Shown here: one piece after another, positions 24,179 to 36,400 of the stretch
Position numbering within the stretch: the first letter of the stretch is position 1
Layout of the letters: the number at the start of each line of letters is the position of its first letter
Assembly: GCA_022578605.1 (NCBI GenBank)
Contig: MU394059.1
Coordinates: 744,001-808,000 of the forward strand
Length of the DNA stretch: 64,000 bases
Origin: Camillea tinctor
Lineage: Eukaryota; Ascomycota; Sordariomycetes; Xylariales; Xylariaceae
Direction of reading: 5' to 3'
Position numbers and translations under genes: made by a program
The notes under the pieces: model-generated
What the model saw: the letters and a program-made list of their open reading frames with translations, nothing else
Databases searched by the model: none
What the model was told of the DNA's origin: nothing

Positions 24179-24798
24179 CGTTTTTAAGTAGTAAAACTAG
24201 CCTGCCTTAGGAGGTAGTACTTTGGAGGGAATATAGATTATACAATTGATAAATATGTGTAGTAAGTAGGAAGCTGTTCTCGCTTTTGTTCATGTTCCTT
24301 GGTTAGAAATATTGTACCAGGTTATGTTTATTTGTGTATGTTACCTTAGGTATGTAGTTGTAGTACATAAGTACCTAGGTAAGTTGTACATATGTAACAT
24401 ATCAATATGTATGTTTTTGTTGGAGGGTCGCACCAAACTGACGATGGTGGGATGTAAATCTAAACTCTTTTTTTTTTCACAAGCTTCCTCCCCCGCATTT
24501 TACAGGGGTAGCTTTGGTACATAACCTCTTGATCGGGTACAACCGTAACATGCCATCATAGTTGTTTACCCGAGTATAACAATTAGTAGCTTAACCTACC
24601 CCGTACAACTACAGCTTCCACATCCGTTCCCCCGTAGCACACTTCATATCAGACCATTATTATTCTACATTCGTTGCCTACATCAATTCATTTCGTCCCC
24701 ACTACTATCATGTAGGGAAAAGGGTATCGTGGTATCGTATCTACCAACAGTAATAGCAACATCAACTAATACTCTCATCTCATCATCATTACTCCTTT
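24179..24798. other. Spacer between mitochondrial SerRS and Arp10-like gene
   Basis: This is the SerRS promoter. It contains a second TACCTAGGTA palindrome at 24372-24381 and a nearby TACCTTAGGTA variant at 24341. No gene is seen. Confidence 0.55.
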
Positions 24799-26648
24799 TC
24801 AACTAAGTGCTCCCCACACACCCAACGTAAAGTTGTTCGACTGAGAGGCTTGACTTCTAATCACACCCGCCCCCATGCTCTGTCTCTGTGCCGCCTTGAT
24901 ATCCACCTCGCTGGGACGACAGGCCCCATTGGCACCGTGTTGCACCCACAGCTCACGGTCTATGGTTGCCAAGGCCGGCACCTTCAGCTGCGTCGCCATG
25001 CTCGCTCCGCACCAGGGGCCAAGCGAGTCGATGGCCCGGAGAGTCCCTTGGACCGGTGCTTTGTATTTTCGCTCCTTTCTTATAAGCGCCTCCACCGGGT
25101 CCGAAGTAGGCGTAATCAGCGCCGGGCTGGCTAACAGCCCACCCCCTTCCCCTTCTGTCGGCGTCGCCGGCGACTGTACTGGCGCAGGAACGGAAACAGG
25201 GATGGGGGCGGGAGCGGGAACGGGAACAGGACCTTCGCTGGCTTGCCGGCTCCCCCTTCGTTGTAGTTTCGAGTTAGCCTTCCGTTGCGCAACTCCTTTA
25301 CCCCGGACTGGATCCCAGCCCCATTCCTCGGCAAGCAGCGATACCTCATCAAAAATGCGACCTCGAATCCCAATAATATTAGAACAACCCCCCGTAAAGA
25401 TAATTCGTGACATGCAGACAGCCCGCACATCTAAAGGTAATTGTAGAAGAGCCCGGTATACAAGCAAGTGAACAGGGATCTCATGGTCGTCGAAGCAGGA
25501 CGGCGAGAGACGACTTTCAAAGAAGGTAGACTCGCAGGGTTCAGCAAGCTGCGAGAAGGGTATTTCCAGCGTTCGCGGGGGCTGGCAGGAGGTGAGCGTT
25601 ATCGGCATGGGTGAGTGGTCCTGAGCTGGAGGTACCGGTGCCGGCTTATCCTCTTCCTCGTCGCCCTCGTGGACGGTTGGCAGACCTTCGGGGACCTCCT
25701 CGGCCGGCTGCTTCCCAGCTCTTCTACACCAGAGCATGCGCGTAGCGACCTCTTCGCACTCTTCAAAACTCACTGCGTTCGGCCCAAGCTTGTCGACCGT
25801 AGGCTCGGGGTTAGTTTCGGACGGTGGCCCCTGGATGGCCTGTGACAAGAATTCGAAAGTCTCCTCCACTAATAATTTGCCCGCTCTTACTGTTCTCCAG
25901 GTACGCACTTCCCTATATTCGTAGACGGCTGTGACAGTTGTCTCGTACCAGCCGAGATCAATAACTAGACCGGCTCGTGCGCCCGCTGCCATGGCCGCCA
26001 TGACGGGAGACGAGAGCAGCGACACGGTGGGGGTCTGGAAGCGGTAGAAGGCGGTGTCGAGGGCTGAAGATAGCAATGGGAGGGGTATGGTGGGAGGTAA
26101 AACCAATGTAAATTTCCTCGGTCTCGTGTCAATGAGTAAGTATCTAGGTGGGGAGGACAAGAATTGTTAGTCTTAGCAGTTCAAGTTTGTTAAGTAGGGA
26201 GAAGGCATACGTACTTCGTAAAGGCATCCCTCAATTCTCGTTCCAGCTTGTCGGCAATGAAACCCAGGTCCTGCCCACGAGCGTCTAGCTGCCACAATTC
26301 ATGGTCAAATCCCCAGGGCTTCCCCGCCGCTCGTTTTCGCCAGTCGTTTTGATAATCGGCTTCCCAAGCTCGAAAGTCGCCGGCACGTACTTGCTGCTCG
26401 GGTATAAAAGACGCGATCTTCTTAGGACTCGCGTCGCCTGCAAAGCCAATTCGCAGTTTGCGGGACCCTAGCTCGATAACTACCACATCGTCGTCTGCGC
26501 GAAGGCTCGACGGCGACCCAAACGAGCTTGAAAGGGGTCTGGAGGGGGTGTGAGGGGTGGCTGAGAGTCCTGAGCCCGACGAATGGCCTCCTGCACGTAT
26601 GCTGGAGACGGCACGATGAGGTATGCTGGGGCCTGGGTTGGACGACAT
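24799..26648 (-). CDS. Actin-related protein of dynactin pointed end (Arp10/Arp11, RO-7 like)
   Basis: Exons on the minus strand are 26648..26215 and 26143..24799, giving 592 residues. The actin fold starts at VVVIELGSRKLRIGFAGDAS (phosphate-1 loop) after a Ser-rich N-terminus. It continues with YLLIDTRPRKFTLVLPP and SLLSSPVMAAMAAGARAG, then LVIDLGWYETTVTAVYEYR (phosphate-2 equivalent). A later block, MSRIIFTGGCSNIIGIRGRI, matches the actin adenosine-loop region. Arp11/RO-7 caps the pointed end of the Arp1 filament in dynactin and supports dynein transport and nuclear positioning in hyphae. A Pro/Val-rich insert (PVPAPAPIPVSVPAP) interrupts the C-terminal part, which ends ASQSNNFTLGVWGALS. 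The donor lies inside the ACG-AAG codons (GTACGT). Divergent actin-related proteins are hard to tell apart, so the dynactin assignment is probable, not certain. Confidence 0.75.
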
Positions 26649-27429
26649 CGTGTTTGGTAGGTCTGTCCCGTCTTGTATGTGGGTTTGATTTTTTCTTTTT
26701 TCTTTCTTTTTTGGTTGTTGGTTACAGGCGATTTCACATGTTGAAAGCGAACCACATTTTTGGCTGTCGAGTGGTGTCGTCGAGGTTTGGAATGCAACAA
26801 TTCTGGGTTTAAGTCTGGGTTTAAGTCTGGGTTTAAGTCTAGGTTTAAGTCTAGGTCTAGGTTGAGGTATGGGTTTGGGTTTGGTTTTGAGTTTGGTGTT
26901 AGTAAAAGAATTAAAGAGAAAAAAAAGATAAATTGAGAAAGCTCGTTGACGCTTCCTTGCTGCAATGCAAGTTCCTGTTTGCTTTGCTTTGCTTTGCTTG
27001 CTGCCAACTTACCCCAAAGCTACCCCGAGACAGGCACCTAAATCTTACCCAAAGTACCTGAATTCAGGTACCTTTGGCGGGTACATTAGGTATCTTACTC
27101 CTCGCGCTGCTAACGTAACTAAGTTAAGTAACTAACCATATACAAAACCCCTCCACCCCTGTAATTGCATCGTTGCCAGTGGATACCAAAACTCCCCCAA
27201 AGTCAATATTGAACTTTGCACTGAAGTGGCCGAAAATCATCGACGTAATTCTGCAACCTCTACATTCTTTACTTTACTCCCTGACGTAGCTATTCTTTTC
27301 TCTTCAGCTTTATTTTATCTTATTTTATCCTTTTAACTTTTGAAGCAGGGAGGGTCTTCATGGATCGGTGACGTTCATCAGGAGGGGAGAAAAAACAATA
27401 ATTCAAACGGGCTTTCGCACCTCGTCGCT
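26649..27429. other. Divergent promoter, Arp10-like and GEN1
   Basis: These roughly 780 bases hold a 12-base tandem repeat (26803-26893), a TTTGC pentamer run (about 26980-27000) and TACCTGAATTCAGGTA near 27056. No independent gene is supported. The frame at 26480-27007 runs through the repeat. Confidence 0.55.
26803..26893 (+). repeat. 12-base tandem repeat CTGGGTTTAAGT decaying to CTAGGT units
   Basis: Three copies of CTGGGTTTAAGT are followed by CTAGGTTTAAGT, then CTAGGT hexamers and GGGTTT/GGTTTT variants. The array lies in the 5' region of the Arp10-like gene. Some units resemble fungal telomere TTAGGG but are not identical. Confidence 0.85.
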
Positions 27430-30152
27430 ATGGGGATCAAAGGGTTCGTGAAGCACCAACAGCACACTTATCCCTGGCAAAATCATACATTCGCTGACAC
27501 CACAAAAACAATAGAATATACAAGGAAATAGGCGGTGGCAAGCGCATATCTCTCACCAAGCTCGCTATCGATACACTCGAAGAAACTGGCCGCCCCTTGC
27601 GCATCGCTATAGATATCTCCATCTGGCAATTCCAAGTCCAGGCTGCCCGGGGTGGCTCGAATCCCGCCGTACGAACCCTTTTCTACCGTTTGCTACGTCT
27701 CCTCGGCTTATCCATACAACCCATCTTTGTCTTCGATGGCCCGAACAAGCCCACTTTCAAGCGCAACAAGCGCGCCGGTAGGGGTGATGGTGTCGCCACG
27801 GCTATGGCCAAGCGCATGATTCGCCTGTTCGGTTTCAAGATCCACGACGCACCTGGCGAGGCCGAGGCCGAGTGCGCACTGCTCCAACAGAGTGGGATCG
27901 TAGATGCCGTGCTCAGCGAGGATGTTGACACCATCATGTTTGGCTGCACGCGGACCCTGAGGAATTGGTCTTCCGAGGGCACAAGGGCAAGCAAGACACC
28001 GACGCACGTCTCTTTGTATGACACCGAAGACCTGCGTAAGGGCACGTCTGGTCTCGACCGGGAGGGCATGGTACTCGTGGCTTTGATAAGCGGTGGTGAT
28101 TACCTGCCAGAGGGTGTCCCGGGCGCCGGTGTCAAACTGGCTTGCGAAGCTGCCAGAGCTGGCTTTGGCAAGTCTCTATGCCGCCTTAAACGTGCTGACA
28201 CCTCGGAGCTGGCTAGCTGGAGGGAGTGGTTAATTTACGAACTACGACATAACGAGAGCGGTTTCTTCAGAACGAGGCATAAGGCCTTAACAATTCCGGA
28301 AGATTTTCCCAATATGGAAATCCTCAGATACTACACCCATCCCGTAGTGTCACCTGCATCTACCCTCGATAGGCTGAGGCAGCAGACCTGGGACAAGCCG
28401 GTAGATGTAGTTGGCTTAAGGGAATTCGTGCAAGAAACGTTCGACTGGAGCTATCGTATAGGGGCCATCAAATTTATCAGAGTACTAGCCCCAGCTCTGC
28501 TAGTTCGAAAGTTCATGGCACGGGGCCTTGAACAGGATAACGGATCCCAAGACACGGAAACAGCAGAAAGGGAAGAATCGGAGCTTGTGAAAGCGATTAC
28601 AAGCCGCCGGACGCATTTTAGCACAGACGCTACACCGGAGCTGCGGATATCGTTCATACCAACGGATATCGTCGGTTATGATTTCCAGGACGAGCCCGAC
28701 GAGGTCATCGATTATGGGCGTGATGGCCTTGCGCTCAACAGCGACGATGAGATGGAAAACGCGGCCGACGAAGAAGGGGGCGAGTCTGCTGCGAAGGCCA
28801 CAAGTAAGAAGCCATTCAATCCCACGGAGACGGACCTATCTTGGATACCAGAAACGGTAGCAAAGCTAGGCATACCCCTTACGGTGGAAGATTGGGAAGA
28901 AGGGCAACGCGCCAAAGCGGCCGGTCGTTCCAAGGCAAAGGCTTCCAGAGCAAAGTCGAAGACGGGAGGCATGGCGTCCGGGGCGATAGACAAGTTCGTC
29001 CGAGTGACGAAGAACGCAGTACCCGTCGGGGAAAGCGACAAGGCTCCCGCCCCTAAACCAACGCCCCTTACCCGGTCCCGCATTCCTCCTCCCGAACCAC
29101 AGTCACCTACACAGGCCCCTCCTCTCCCTTCGCTAGCCAGCCAGGAACCGCCAACCCGATCAACGAGATCCAGCAACAAAGCCCCCAAACCCAAGTCCAA
29201 ATCCTCCAGTGGCAAGACCACCCGCAGGGACCCGAAGCCCGTCTCCAACACCAATCCCTGGACGCTCGCCGGCTCCACCGCCAGTCCGCGAGTCACCAAG
29301 CCGAGGTCCCTCTTCGCCGCTTCTACCACCGCCAAAGACGCGGGCCCTATTCTCATCTCCTCGAGCCCGCCACCCTCGCCCGTCGCAGCAGGGCGCCATG
29401 TGCCGCCGGCCGCGATAAACGAGACCACCACCCAAAGCGGCGCCCCATGCATAGCGGAGAAACTCCCCGCCGCGTCCTTCCTCTCGTCACCGCCCTCGAG
29501 CCCGCCACCGCCGCAGAAACGCCAAGCGCGAAAGGACAGCGGCGGCCGGCGCGCGGAGTCGCTGCCCGAGGGGCAGACGCCGGAGAAGGCCGCGGCGCGG
29601 AACCAGAACCAGAACCAGCGAGGAGAGCTCGCGCGGGCGCGGACGCTGGCCGCGGCCGGGTTGATCGGGTCTGATGAGGATGGGGATGGGGGTAGTGATC
29701 TGGACCTGCCGCCCCTCAGCAGCGTGGTCAGCGCGCTACCCCAGGGGACCGTGAAATCAAAACCGCTCTCCCCTTTCTCGTCCCCGGCCGCCGGCCCCCA
29801 ACCATCGGTAGCGCTCCTCCTCTCGTCCCCTCCCACTCACCCGCGCCGCGCGAGCCCGACACAGAGAACCACCTCTACATCTACTTCTACTTCTTCTACC
29901 CTCGTCCTCGACCCCGAAGAAGAAGAAGCAGATTCCTTCTCCCCGCTGCCCGCGCGCGCGCGCATGACCAAGCTGTACGTGCCCCGCCGCAGCCTGCCGG
30001 GCTTCTACAAGGAGATCGACGTCCGCGTCGACGAGGTGGATGCCGTGAGGGAGCGGTACGCGGGGAGAGACGGGAAGGGGAGGGGGGGTAGGGGGGATAG
30101 GGTGTGGAGGAGGAGCGACGTCTCGTGTATTGACCTTACGGGTGATGAGTAG
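27430..30152 (+). CDS. YEN1: Holliday junction resolvase GEN1/Yen1, XPG family
   Basis: GEN1/Yen1 cuts four-way DNA junctions symmetrically to separate recombined chromosomes. Exons are 27430..27443 and 27515..30152, giving 883 residues. The 14-base first exon gives MGIKG and joins IYKEIGGGKRISLTKLAID. The N-terminal nuclease motif has AIDISIWQFQVQAARGG and IFVFDG. The internal XPG motif reads GEAEAECALLQQSGIVDAVL then SEDVDTIMFG (residues about 119-150) and carries the acidic metal-binding residues. The helix-hairpin-helix part holds SGGDYLPEGVPGAGVK. A chromodomain-like region follows. The long C-terminal half (from residue about 460) is Ser/Pro/Lys-rich and disordered. It ends with KLYVPRRSLPGFYKEIDV, a small conserved tail in fungal orthologues. 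Rad2 relatives EXO1, FEN1 and XPG are less likely because WSYRIGAIKFIRVLAP after the nuclease is Yen1-type. Confidence 0.9.
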
Positions 30153-31216
30153 GCGGGGGAGGGGGGGACTTTGGGAAGAGAGAGAGGGGGGAGGGAATGA
30201 GAGTTTTTTTTTTTGGAGAGGAGTATAGGGATGGGGGTAGGAAGATACGGGGTATGGGATTTAGGGGTTGCGGGAAGGGGATCATGGTTAGATTGCTAAA
30301 AGGCATGTGTTTTTCGGGCATTTTCTAGGGAAGGTGTTTGGGTTTGGGTTTGGAGTTTTTATTTGATTTACCGGGAAGGCGAGCGAGGTAGATGCATGAT
30401 GGGAATGGGCTGCGCAGGTACACATGGCATAGCATAAAAAAAGAATCCCATTTTAAGAACTTGACTAATTAGATATTTGTTGCATCTTTTATTGTGAGGT
30501 CTCGAATGTAGGTGATGGTTTTATTGGCCTCTCTCCATATTTCCATCGTTTCCCCTCTCTATACTTATAATTGTCTCTACAATCTAGAGTCAGTAAGTAT
30601 ATTCATATAGTAGTATATTATGTACACTATCCCAGCTCAACACGCAGGCATTCAAATCAGATCAATCTCACACAAAAAACTACATTTACCATGTATATAT
30701 AAACACGAACAGATATATATATTGGGTATAATCAAACTTTAAAAAAAAAGAGAGTCCAAACAAAAAGGGGGAAAGTCTCATACCCTTTCTCTACCAACAA
30801 TCGGTCCCATTCCTGCTTTCAAATATGTTCCTCCCCGATCCACCTACACTCTCCCGATACACATAAGTAACAGATCCACTGCCCCCATCCTTCTCTATAT
30901 CTATCTCTAGGCAAGTATGGTTTTCTCCGATTTCCCTATACGTTATGAAAATGAAAAAGAGCATTTGATTTGTTTTTTTTTAGTCCCCCTTCCCCCCCAC
31001 CCCCCTCGTTCCGAATTTGTTCTGGTATCATCTCATATAATCCTTATCTCATCGTTTCGTTCCTTGGGCTAAGTGGCTCTTTTTTTCTGTTCTGTGTTGT
31101 AGGCTGGTGATGATGGTGGTAGTAGTTTGTTGTCGTCTCTCATCTCGTCATTATATGTATATAGTATATAAAGGTCATCGCGCGGGGGGGGGGGGGGGGG
31201 GGGGGGGGGGCGGGGG

Positions 31217-31254
<38 letters not shown>

Positions 31255-31387
31255 GGGGGGGGGCCCNNNNNNNNNNGTCTATTTGGCCTTTTTTTTTTGT
31301 TTGTGGTTTTTGGGGGGTTTTTTGGTTGTTTTTTTTTTTTTTTCTTTCATAAATTCTTTTTTTTTTTTTTTTTTTTTTAAATTTTAA

Positions 31388-31419
<32 letters not shown>

Positions 31420-31632
31420 AGATTCCCACAGCTTCAAATGCCCCCCTTCCGTATTTCATTCATAACCAGTCCCAGGCTTACTTACAGGCTTGTGTTTCCC
31501 ATTGCTTGTTCCTTAGAATAAAGCCCATTCCTTACTACAATAATATCAAGTCCTTATCGTCCTTTACTGGAGATGGAACTATCCCCATGAAAACCCTTCC
31601 AATCATTCCATTTTCGTGACCTCATTACTTGG
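30153..31632. other. Convergent spacer with assembly gap
   Basis: This covers the GEN1 3' region, G-rich just after the stop, the AT-rich middle, and the assembly defect at 31184-31420. No gene is seen outside the low-quality segment. Confidence 0.6.
31184..31420. other. Assembly gap: poly-G run, 10 N, then T, C and A homopolymers
   Basis: About 80 nearly pure G bases (31184-31263) run into GGGCCC and ten N (31267-31276). After the gap come long T runs, a run of about 20 C (31390-31409) and about 11 A. The true sequence and length here are not known. Open frames across it are artefacts. Confidence 0.95.
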
Positions 31633-33411
31633 CTATTCATCTAGAATCCAAGGCAGATCTCTCTCCATGACCCTTACACAGGTCAGGTAACCCATCATGC
31701 TCCCGGGAGCCACAGCGCCCGTAGCGACGCTGCTCCCCGTGGCAGCAGAAGCACCTATAGTACGTTCGAGCTCGAGCTCGAGCCCAGATCCCATTAATGG
31801 ACGTACTATCTCGCGCGCTGCCGTCTTGAGCTCATCGATACGCTTCTCGAAACGTCGTAGATTGTCGCGCGAGTAAAGCTCGGGCGTGAGCTTCAAGAAA
31901 CGTTTGCACTCGTCATGCGTGAGGAAGCCGGCGCCTGTAGGCGAGCCGAGCGTGCGGTAGGTCCGGCCCACAGCTGCAAGGCTCGGCATTGTTGCTGCAG
32001 CTGCAGCAGCGGCCGTCGCTGACGGGGGTACGCCGGTGGCTGAACCTGCGGTCGGAGCAAAGTGAACGGTGGGACGGGTCCCAGCATCACGGGTAGACGA
32101 CTGGCTGGCCCCTTGGCGGGAGGATGCCAGCGCCGAGGGAGGGGGTTGGGGAGGTGGAGAGGTGTTCTCCGCAAGCCACTGGCGGAAAAACGAAACAGCA
32201 AGCCAGTCAATGTATGAGGATTGCGGCGAGATGCGGTCGCCTCGTGTATTAGTTAAATTGAGGCGGAAGAGGCGACCCTCGATGCGGCTGACCGTCTCCT
32301 CGAGTTCATCGACCTTGTCTTCGATAATATCTAATACAATCTCGGGGAACGAGTTCCGTATGCTGCGCTCGCCCGCGGGCCATTGTCCTACTACGTGGAT
32401 AAGTGCTTCCTGGAAAATAATCTTGCTCCGACTTAGATAGCCTAGCCGTAAGTAACTGATAGGGTACTTGGCGATCTGCTTCCACAGGCGGCTCTGGAAC
32501 TGGAGCAAATGATGGTCGACCCGTGGCCCCACGACCGCCAGGGCATCGTACTGATCCGCCAATGTCAAAAGAGACTTGCACTGTACATATGCATCCGCAA
32601 TATTGAAGCTATCCAGTATAGGCGCATAGTTATAAAATATGCGGAAGAGGTTGTCGTAGTCTCGAAGGAGGTCGATATCAGCCTGGCAGATAGATGAATC
32701 CTGTGAGACCCTTGTCGGAGCGAGCGATAGGTTTGCGACAGAGCGGAAGAAAGAACTCGCAGAGTTTGAATGTCCATGGCTCACTCCCTTGCTGCGCGGG
32801 ACCGGTGTACTTGCTACCATGGTGCTCCCGCCGAAAAGTGAGTTTGTATGTTCCGACGAGTTATCGCTGTTATTATTCCGGGCTCCATCGTGGCTGTTGC
32901 TGCTGCCACGCTCGTCCCTCTGTACCAACATCGGTATGTCGTCTCCTTCGGTCCCGGGATCTAATTCGTACCTCCATCTTCTCCGCGGCGGAGGCGAGGG
33001 CGCGCGCGGTATGCCATTCCCTGGATCACCATTTCCCATGTCAGCCTCGTCCTCCTCTCCTATCATCGAAAGCTCCCTCAGGGTCGGTTCTCGCAACGGT
33101 AACATACTAGCCCTTGACCACTCCTGGCTCGTGCTGGCCTCGAAGAAGCCCGAGCATCTTATCAGGGTATGCCTGTGCAGCAGGTACCTGTTCTCCTTGC
33201 ACCCGGCTTTTATCAAGATCTCCACGTCGCCGGAGTGGCTGAAGACGGGGAACTCATTCTGAGGGATGTAGGAGGTGCCCCCGACATGGGAGCGGTTGTA
33301 CCGCTTGGTGCGCGACGAGAGATGCGGTCGGGAGGAGGGGCGGGCCGAGACGACGGACGCAGGTCCGCGGAGGGCCAGGGAGGAATGATTGTAGTCAGGT
33401 TGCGAAACCAT
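31633..33411 (-). CDS. BTB/POZ domain protein of unknown function
   Basis: A single exon of 592 residues. Residues about 50-100 match the start of a BTB/POZ fold: FSHSGDVEILIKAGCKENRY, then LLHRHTLIRCSGFFEAST and SQEWS. BTB domains mediate dimerisation and often recruit targets to Cullin-3 ligases. The fold is split by a low-complexity insert (about 105-235, with NSDNSSEHTNS) and resumes at DIDLLRDYDNLFRIFYNYAP. After it come DAYVQCKSLLTLADQYDALA and WKQIAKYPISYLRLGYLSRS, as in other fungal BTB proteins of this type. An Ala-rich stretch (ATAAAAAAAT) and a C-terminal helix pair follow, ending ERDLPWILDE. No zinc finger, kelch repeats or other partner domain are visible. The specific role is unknown. 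Confidence 0.8.
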   Translation of the reverse strand: MVSQPDYNHSSLALRGPASVVSARPSSRPHLSSRTKRYNRSHVGGTSYIPQNEFPVFSHSGDVEILIKAGCKENRYLLHRHTLIRCSGFFEASTSQEWSRASMLPLREPTLRELSMIGEEDEADMGNGDPGNGIPRAPSPPPRRRWRYELDPGTEGDDIPMLVQRDERGSSNSHDGARNNNSDNSSEHTNSLFGGSTMVASTPVPRSKGVSHGHSNSASSFFRSVANLSLAPTRVSQDSSICQADIDLLRDYDNLFRIFYNYAPILDSFNIADAYVQCKSLLTLADQYDALAVVGPRVDHHLLQFQSRLWKQIAKYPISYLRLGYLSRSKIIFQEALIHVVGQWPAGERSIRNSFPEIVLDIIEDKVDELEETVSRIEGRLFRLNLTNTRGDRISPQSSYIDWLAVSFFRQWLAENTSPPPQPPPSALASSRQGASQSSTRDAGTRPTVHFAPTAGSATGVPPSATAAAAAAATMPSLAAVGRTYRTLGSPTGAGFLTHDECKRFLKLTPELYSRDNLRRFEKRIDELKTAAREIVRPLMGSGLELELERTIGASAATGSSVATGAVAPGSMMGYLTCVRVMERDLPWILDE

Positions 33412-36400
33412 GAATACAGCTGTACGGGGGGGAAGACAAGAAGCTAGAAGGAGGAGCTATGCGAGAGGGAGTGACTATGGTGGATTTTGGTTTCGCTTTA
33501 GTCGGGCGAAGTCGAGTCAGTTGTAATAGATCGTCATGAAAATCCAATGGTTGGTAGGTGTTAGGACTTGTTCGCGCACGGCCAGCGTGGGTAGATTTCT
33601 TGAAGGATGACGCGCTTCTTATTCACAGCGACGATCGAGGAGGAACTCATAAGGGGCTCTTCATCTGTATGTAGTTCCTCCGCCTCTTCTTATCTTCCCT
33701 CTCAACTCGACTCAACTCACACTCAAATCACTCGTTAGGTATCACCGTACCTATCCCTCTCTTATCTCCTTTTTTTAGCCCTGATAGCGACAGCAACGAG
33801 AGGGGAAGCCAGAACGACTTATACTACTAGTAGTAGTAGTTGTAGTAATAGTGGGAACAAACTCTTTTTTCGGATTTCATATGAATGAGAGAACTGGAGT
33901 AGGTGACCCAGGAGTACCAAGTTGAGATGAAAGCAAAGAAGAGCTAAAAAGAACCAATCCTCTTAACCTTGGCTCCCTCAATCGGTAAGTCCAGTGGGAG
34001 TCTGGTGGAGGGGAGGCGATCAGATCAGACCCTCTTTGGTGTAGTTTTGCGGCGAGTCCACTTGGTTGCCAGCGATATCTTGTTGCCGAGTAAGTAGTGT
34101 AGGTATAGTATAGTATAAGTATATACTACTAAGTACTGCGTGCTGCCGCTGCTGGATTGTGCAAGGACCCGCTCTGGCTCTGCCGCTATTTCCAGTAACC
34201 TGGTAGTAACTCAAGCTCATACAGAATTCGGAATGGAATACCAAATGTGGAGGAGATGAGTTATCTAGTTATTTCTTCTTCTTCCTTTTTTCTTTTTCTT
34301 TTCTCTTATTGTTTTTCTTTTTTGTGACTGTTTCTGTTTTCTTGATTGAGGCTGTGTTTTTTTTAATCGAGGTTGTTGCCACAATATACTCCGTACCTGA
34401 TGTAAAAGACAAATGGCTGGGTTGGCTGGCTGGAATAAGTTGGATGGCTGGTTGAGGCGGCCGAGGACGCATGTACCGTACACCCAACACAGATATAGTG
34501 TACACAGAGGTATTTAAGTGAATAGTCTGTTAGTGTCTTTTTAAAAAAGAAAGTTGGGGGAGGGGTAAGAAAAGAAAAAGAAAAAGAATAAAAAAAAGGT
34601 TTAAAAAGATTAAAACGAGGAAAATCCCAGAAGAATGTTAAATGTTGGTTTGTTTAAGTTGCTGTACGTGCGTGTGTATGTTATTTTTATGTTATGTGTA
34701 TGAGTGTGTACGTGCGTTGTTGTGTGTGCGTGCGATCAGATAAATAGAACGAACGATACGAAAAAAAAAATAGATAGATTGATGGACGATGATAAACGAT
34801 GGGATGCATGTAATAAAGTGAATCAACTTGGTGCAGATAACATAAAAACTGCCCTTATAGACACCATTCTCGAAGGCATTGACATGCGTCGCGTTTCGCG
34901 CGTGTCCTTTTTTTTTGGTCTTGTTTATATGATCTTGATTTCTTTTTCTTTTATTCTTATCTTTTTTTTTCTTTCGTCTTGCTGCACGACCTGAAATAAT
35001 AAACCAACCCAGTTTTATTTCCAAGACGGCTTCTGCTGCAGGCAGTTGTTTGGACGAGAGTGCCAATGATGCAGCCAAATCCAGCTTATCTCTCTCTCTC
35101 TTTCTTTTCCAATACTTGCTTAGCTCTCACACACACCTATCTCGAACACACATAAGAAAAAAAAACAATCACCAACCAGCCAACACCGTGGTGGCTAACA
35201 CACCCCTGGTCGTCTAGGTACTTGTAGGAGGGAGAGGAGGTATGTGTGTAGTAGTAGTACCTAGTACCTAGTAGTGTCGGTAAGTAGCTGGTAGTGTAAG
35301 AGCAGCGACTCCAAGCAGGGCGGCAGGGCGACAAAAAGCAAAACAACTGAACTAGCAAAGACTGGGGGTCCCTTCAAGAAAAAAAAAAAAAAAAAAAAAA
35401 AAAAGAGAGCAAGCGGACAAGGCACAAAAAAACAAGAGGGAAGAGAGAGAAAAAAAAGGTCTGGTCGCATGAGCAACCTCCTCACTAGTAAAACCCAGAT
35501 GCAGCGATCGGCTCCCTCTGCAGCGAGAAGATGAGGGTATTAGCCTATCGATAAGCTTCGATACCGTTGTCGAGATCCACTTCTCAGCTTTCGCTGCAGT
35601 TCACTTTACCTCTTCGGGGCATCTTTAAGTGCCTGGTCCAAGCGCCTCACTTTCGCCGTTGACCAATCGATCGCTGTCCGCCATGAGTGCCTCGAACCGA
35701 TCCCAGTAAGGTCCTGGCTCTGCCTGGCTCTGCCTGCTCTCTGCCTACCTACCTGAATAGCGTATACCCGGTGACCCACATCCATTCACACACCTACCTT
35801 TGTACTACGCATACCTACATACACTTCCAATATTAGGTACATTACCATCTCCTCTTGCAACTATCCTACTACAGGGCACTCTGGACTTCAGATGACTGGT
35901 TATAAGACCTTTAGTAAGCCTTTTATTTTTTTTATTTTTTTTATTTTTTTAACCGAGGATAAACCGCATCCGGACTTTCCTCTCCATTCGTAAAGAACTC
36001 CCGTCGGATGCAAGGTGATTAAGTGTCCACTCATACTTCAAGTAACAGACCAACAGGAAAAGGGCTACGCACATATTAGGTTATATAGGATAGATAGATA
36101 CTATGTACCTAAGTACATTTATTAGGTGCATGACCATAACCTTTCTGTCTGTAAGGTTATGTAGGTAGGCAGTGTGCCGCTTGCACATCACCTTGCCTGC
36201 TTCGCTTTGCTTACACTATCTGCCCTACCTCCTCCCTACCTCCTCCCTATGTAGGGCTCTCTTCTCTCCTCTCCTCTCCTCTCCATCTAAGCCCATGTAT
36301 GTTAGGGATGTGTCTGCAGATACTCCATCCGCAACTAGTCTTCCATCCCTTCTTTTTACCATCTTCTGTTTTCCTTCTCTGGATTTTTTTTTTTGGTATT

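Noticed and set aside
28712..29836. Minus-strand 374-codon frame opposite GEN1/YEN1
   Set aside because: Low-complexity shadow of the GC-rich, Ser/Pro-rich C-terminal half.
31107..31459. Frames with poly-Gly, poly-Pro and X residues
   Set aside because: They run through the assembly gap and homopolymers.
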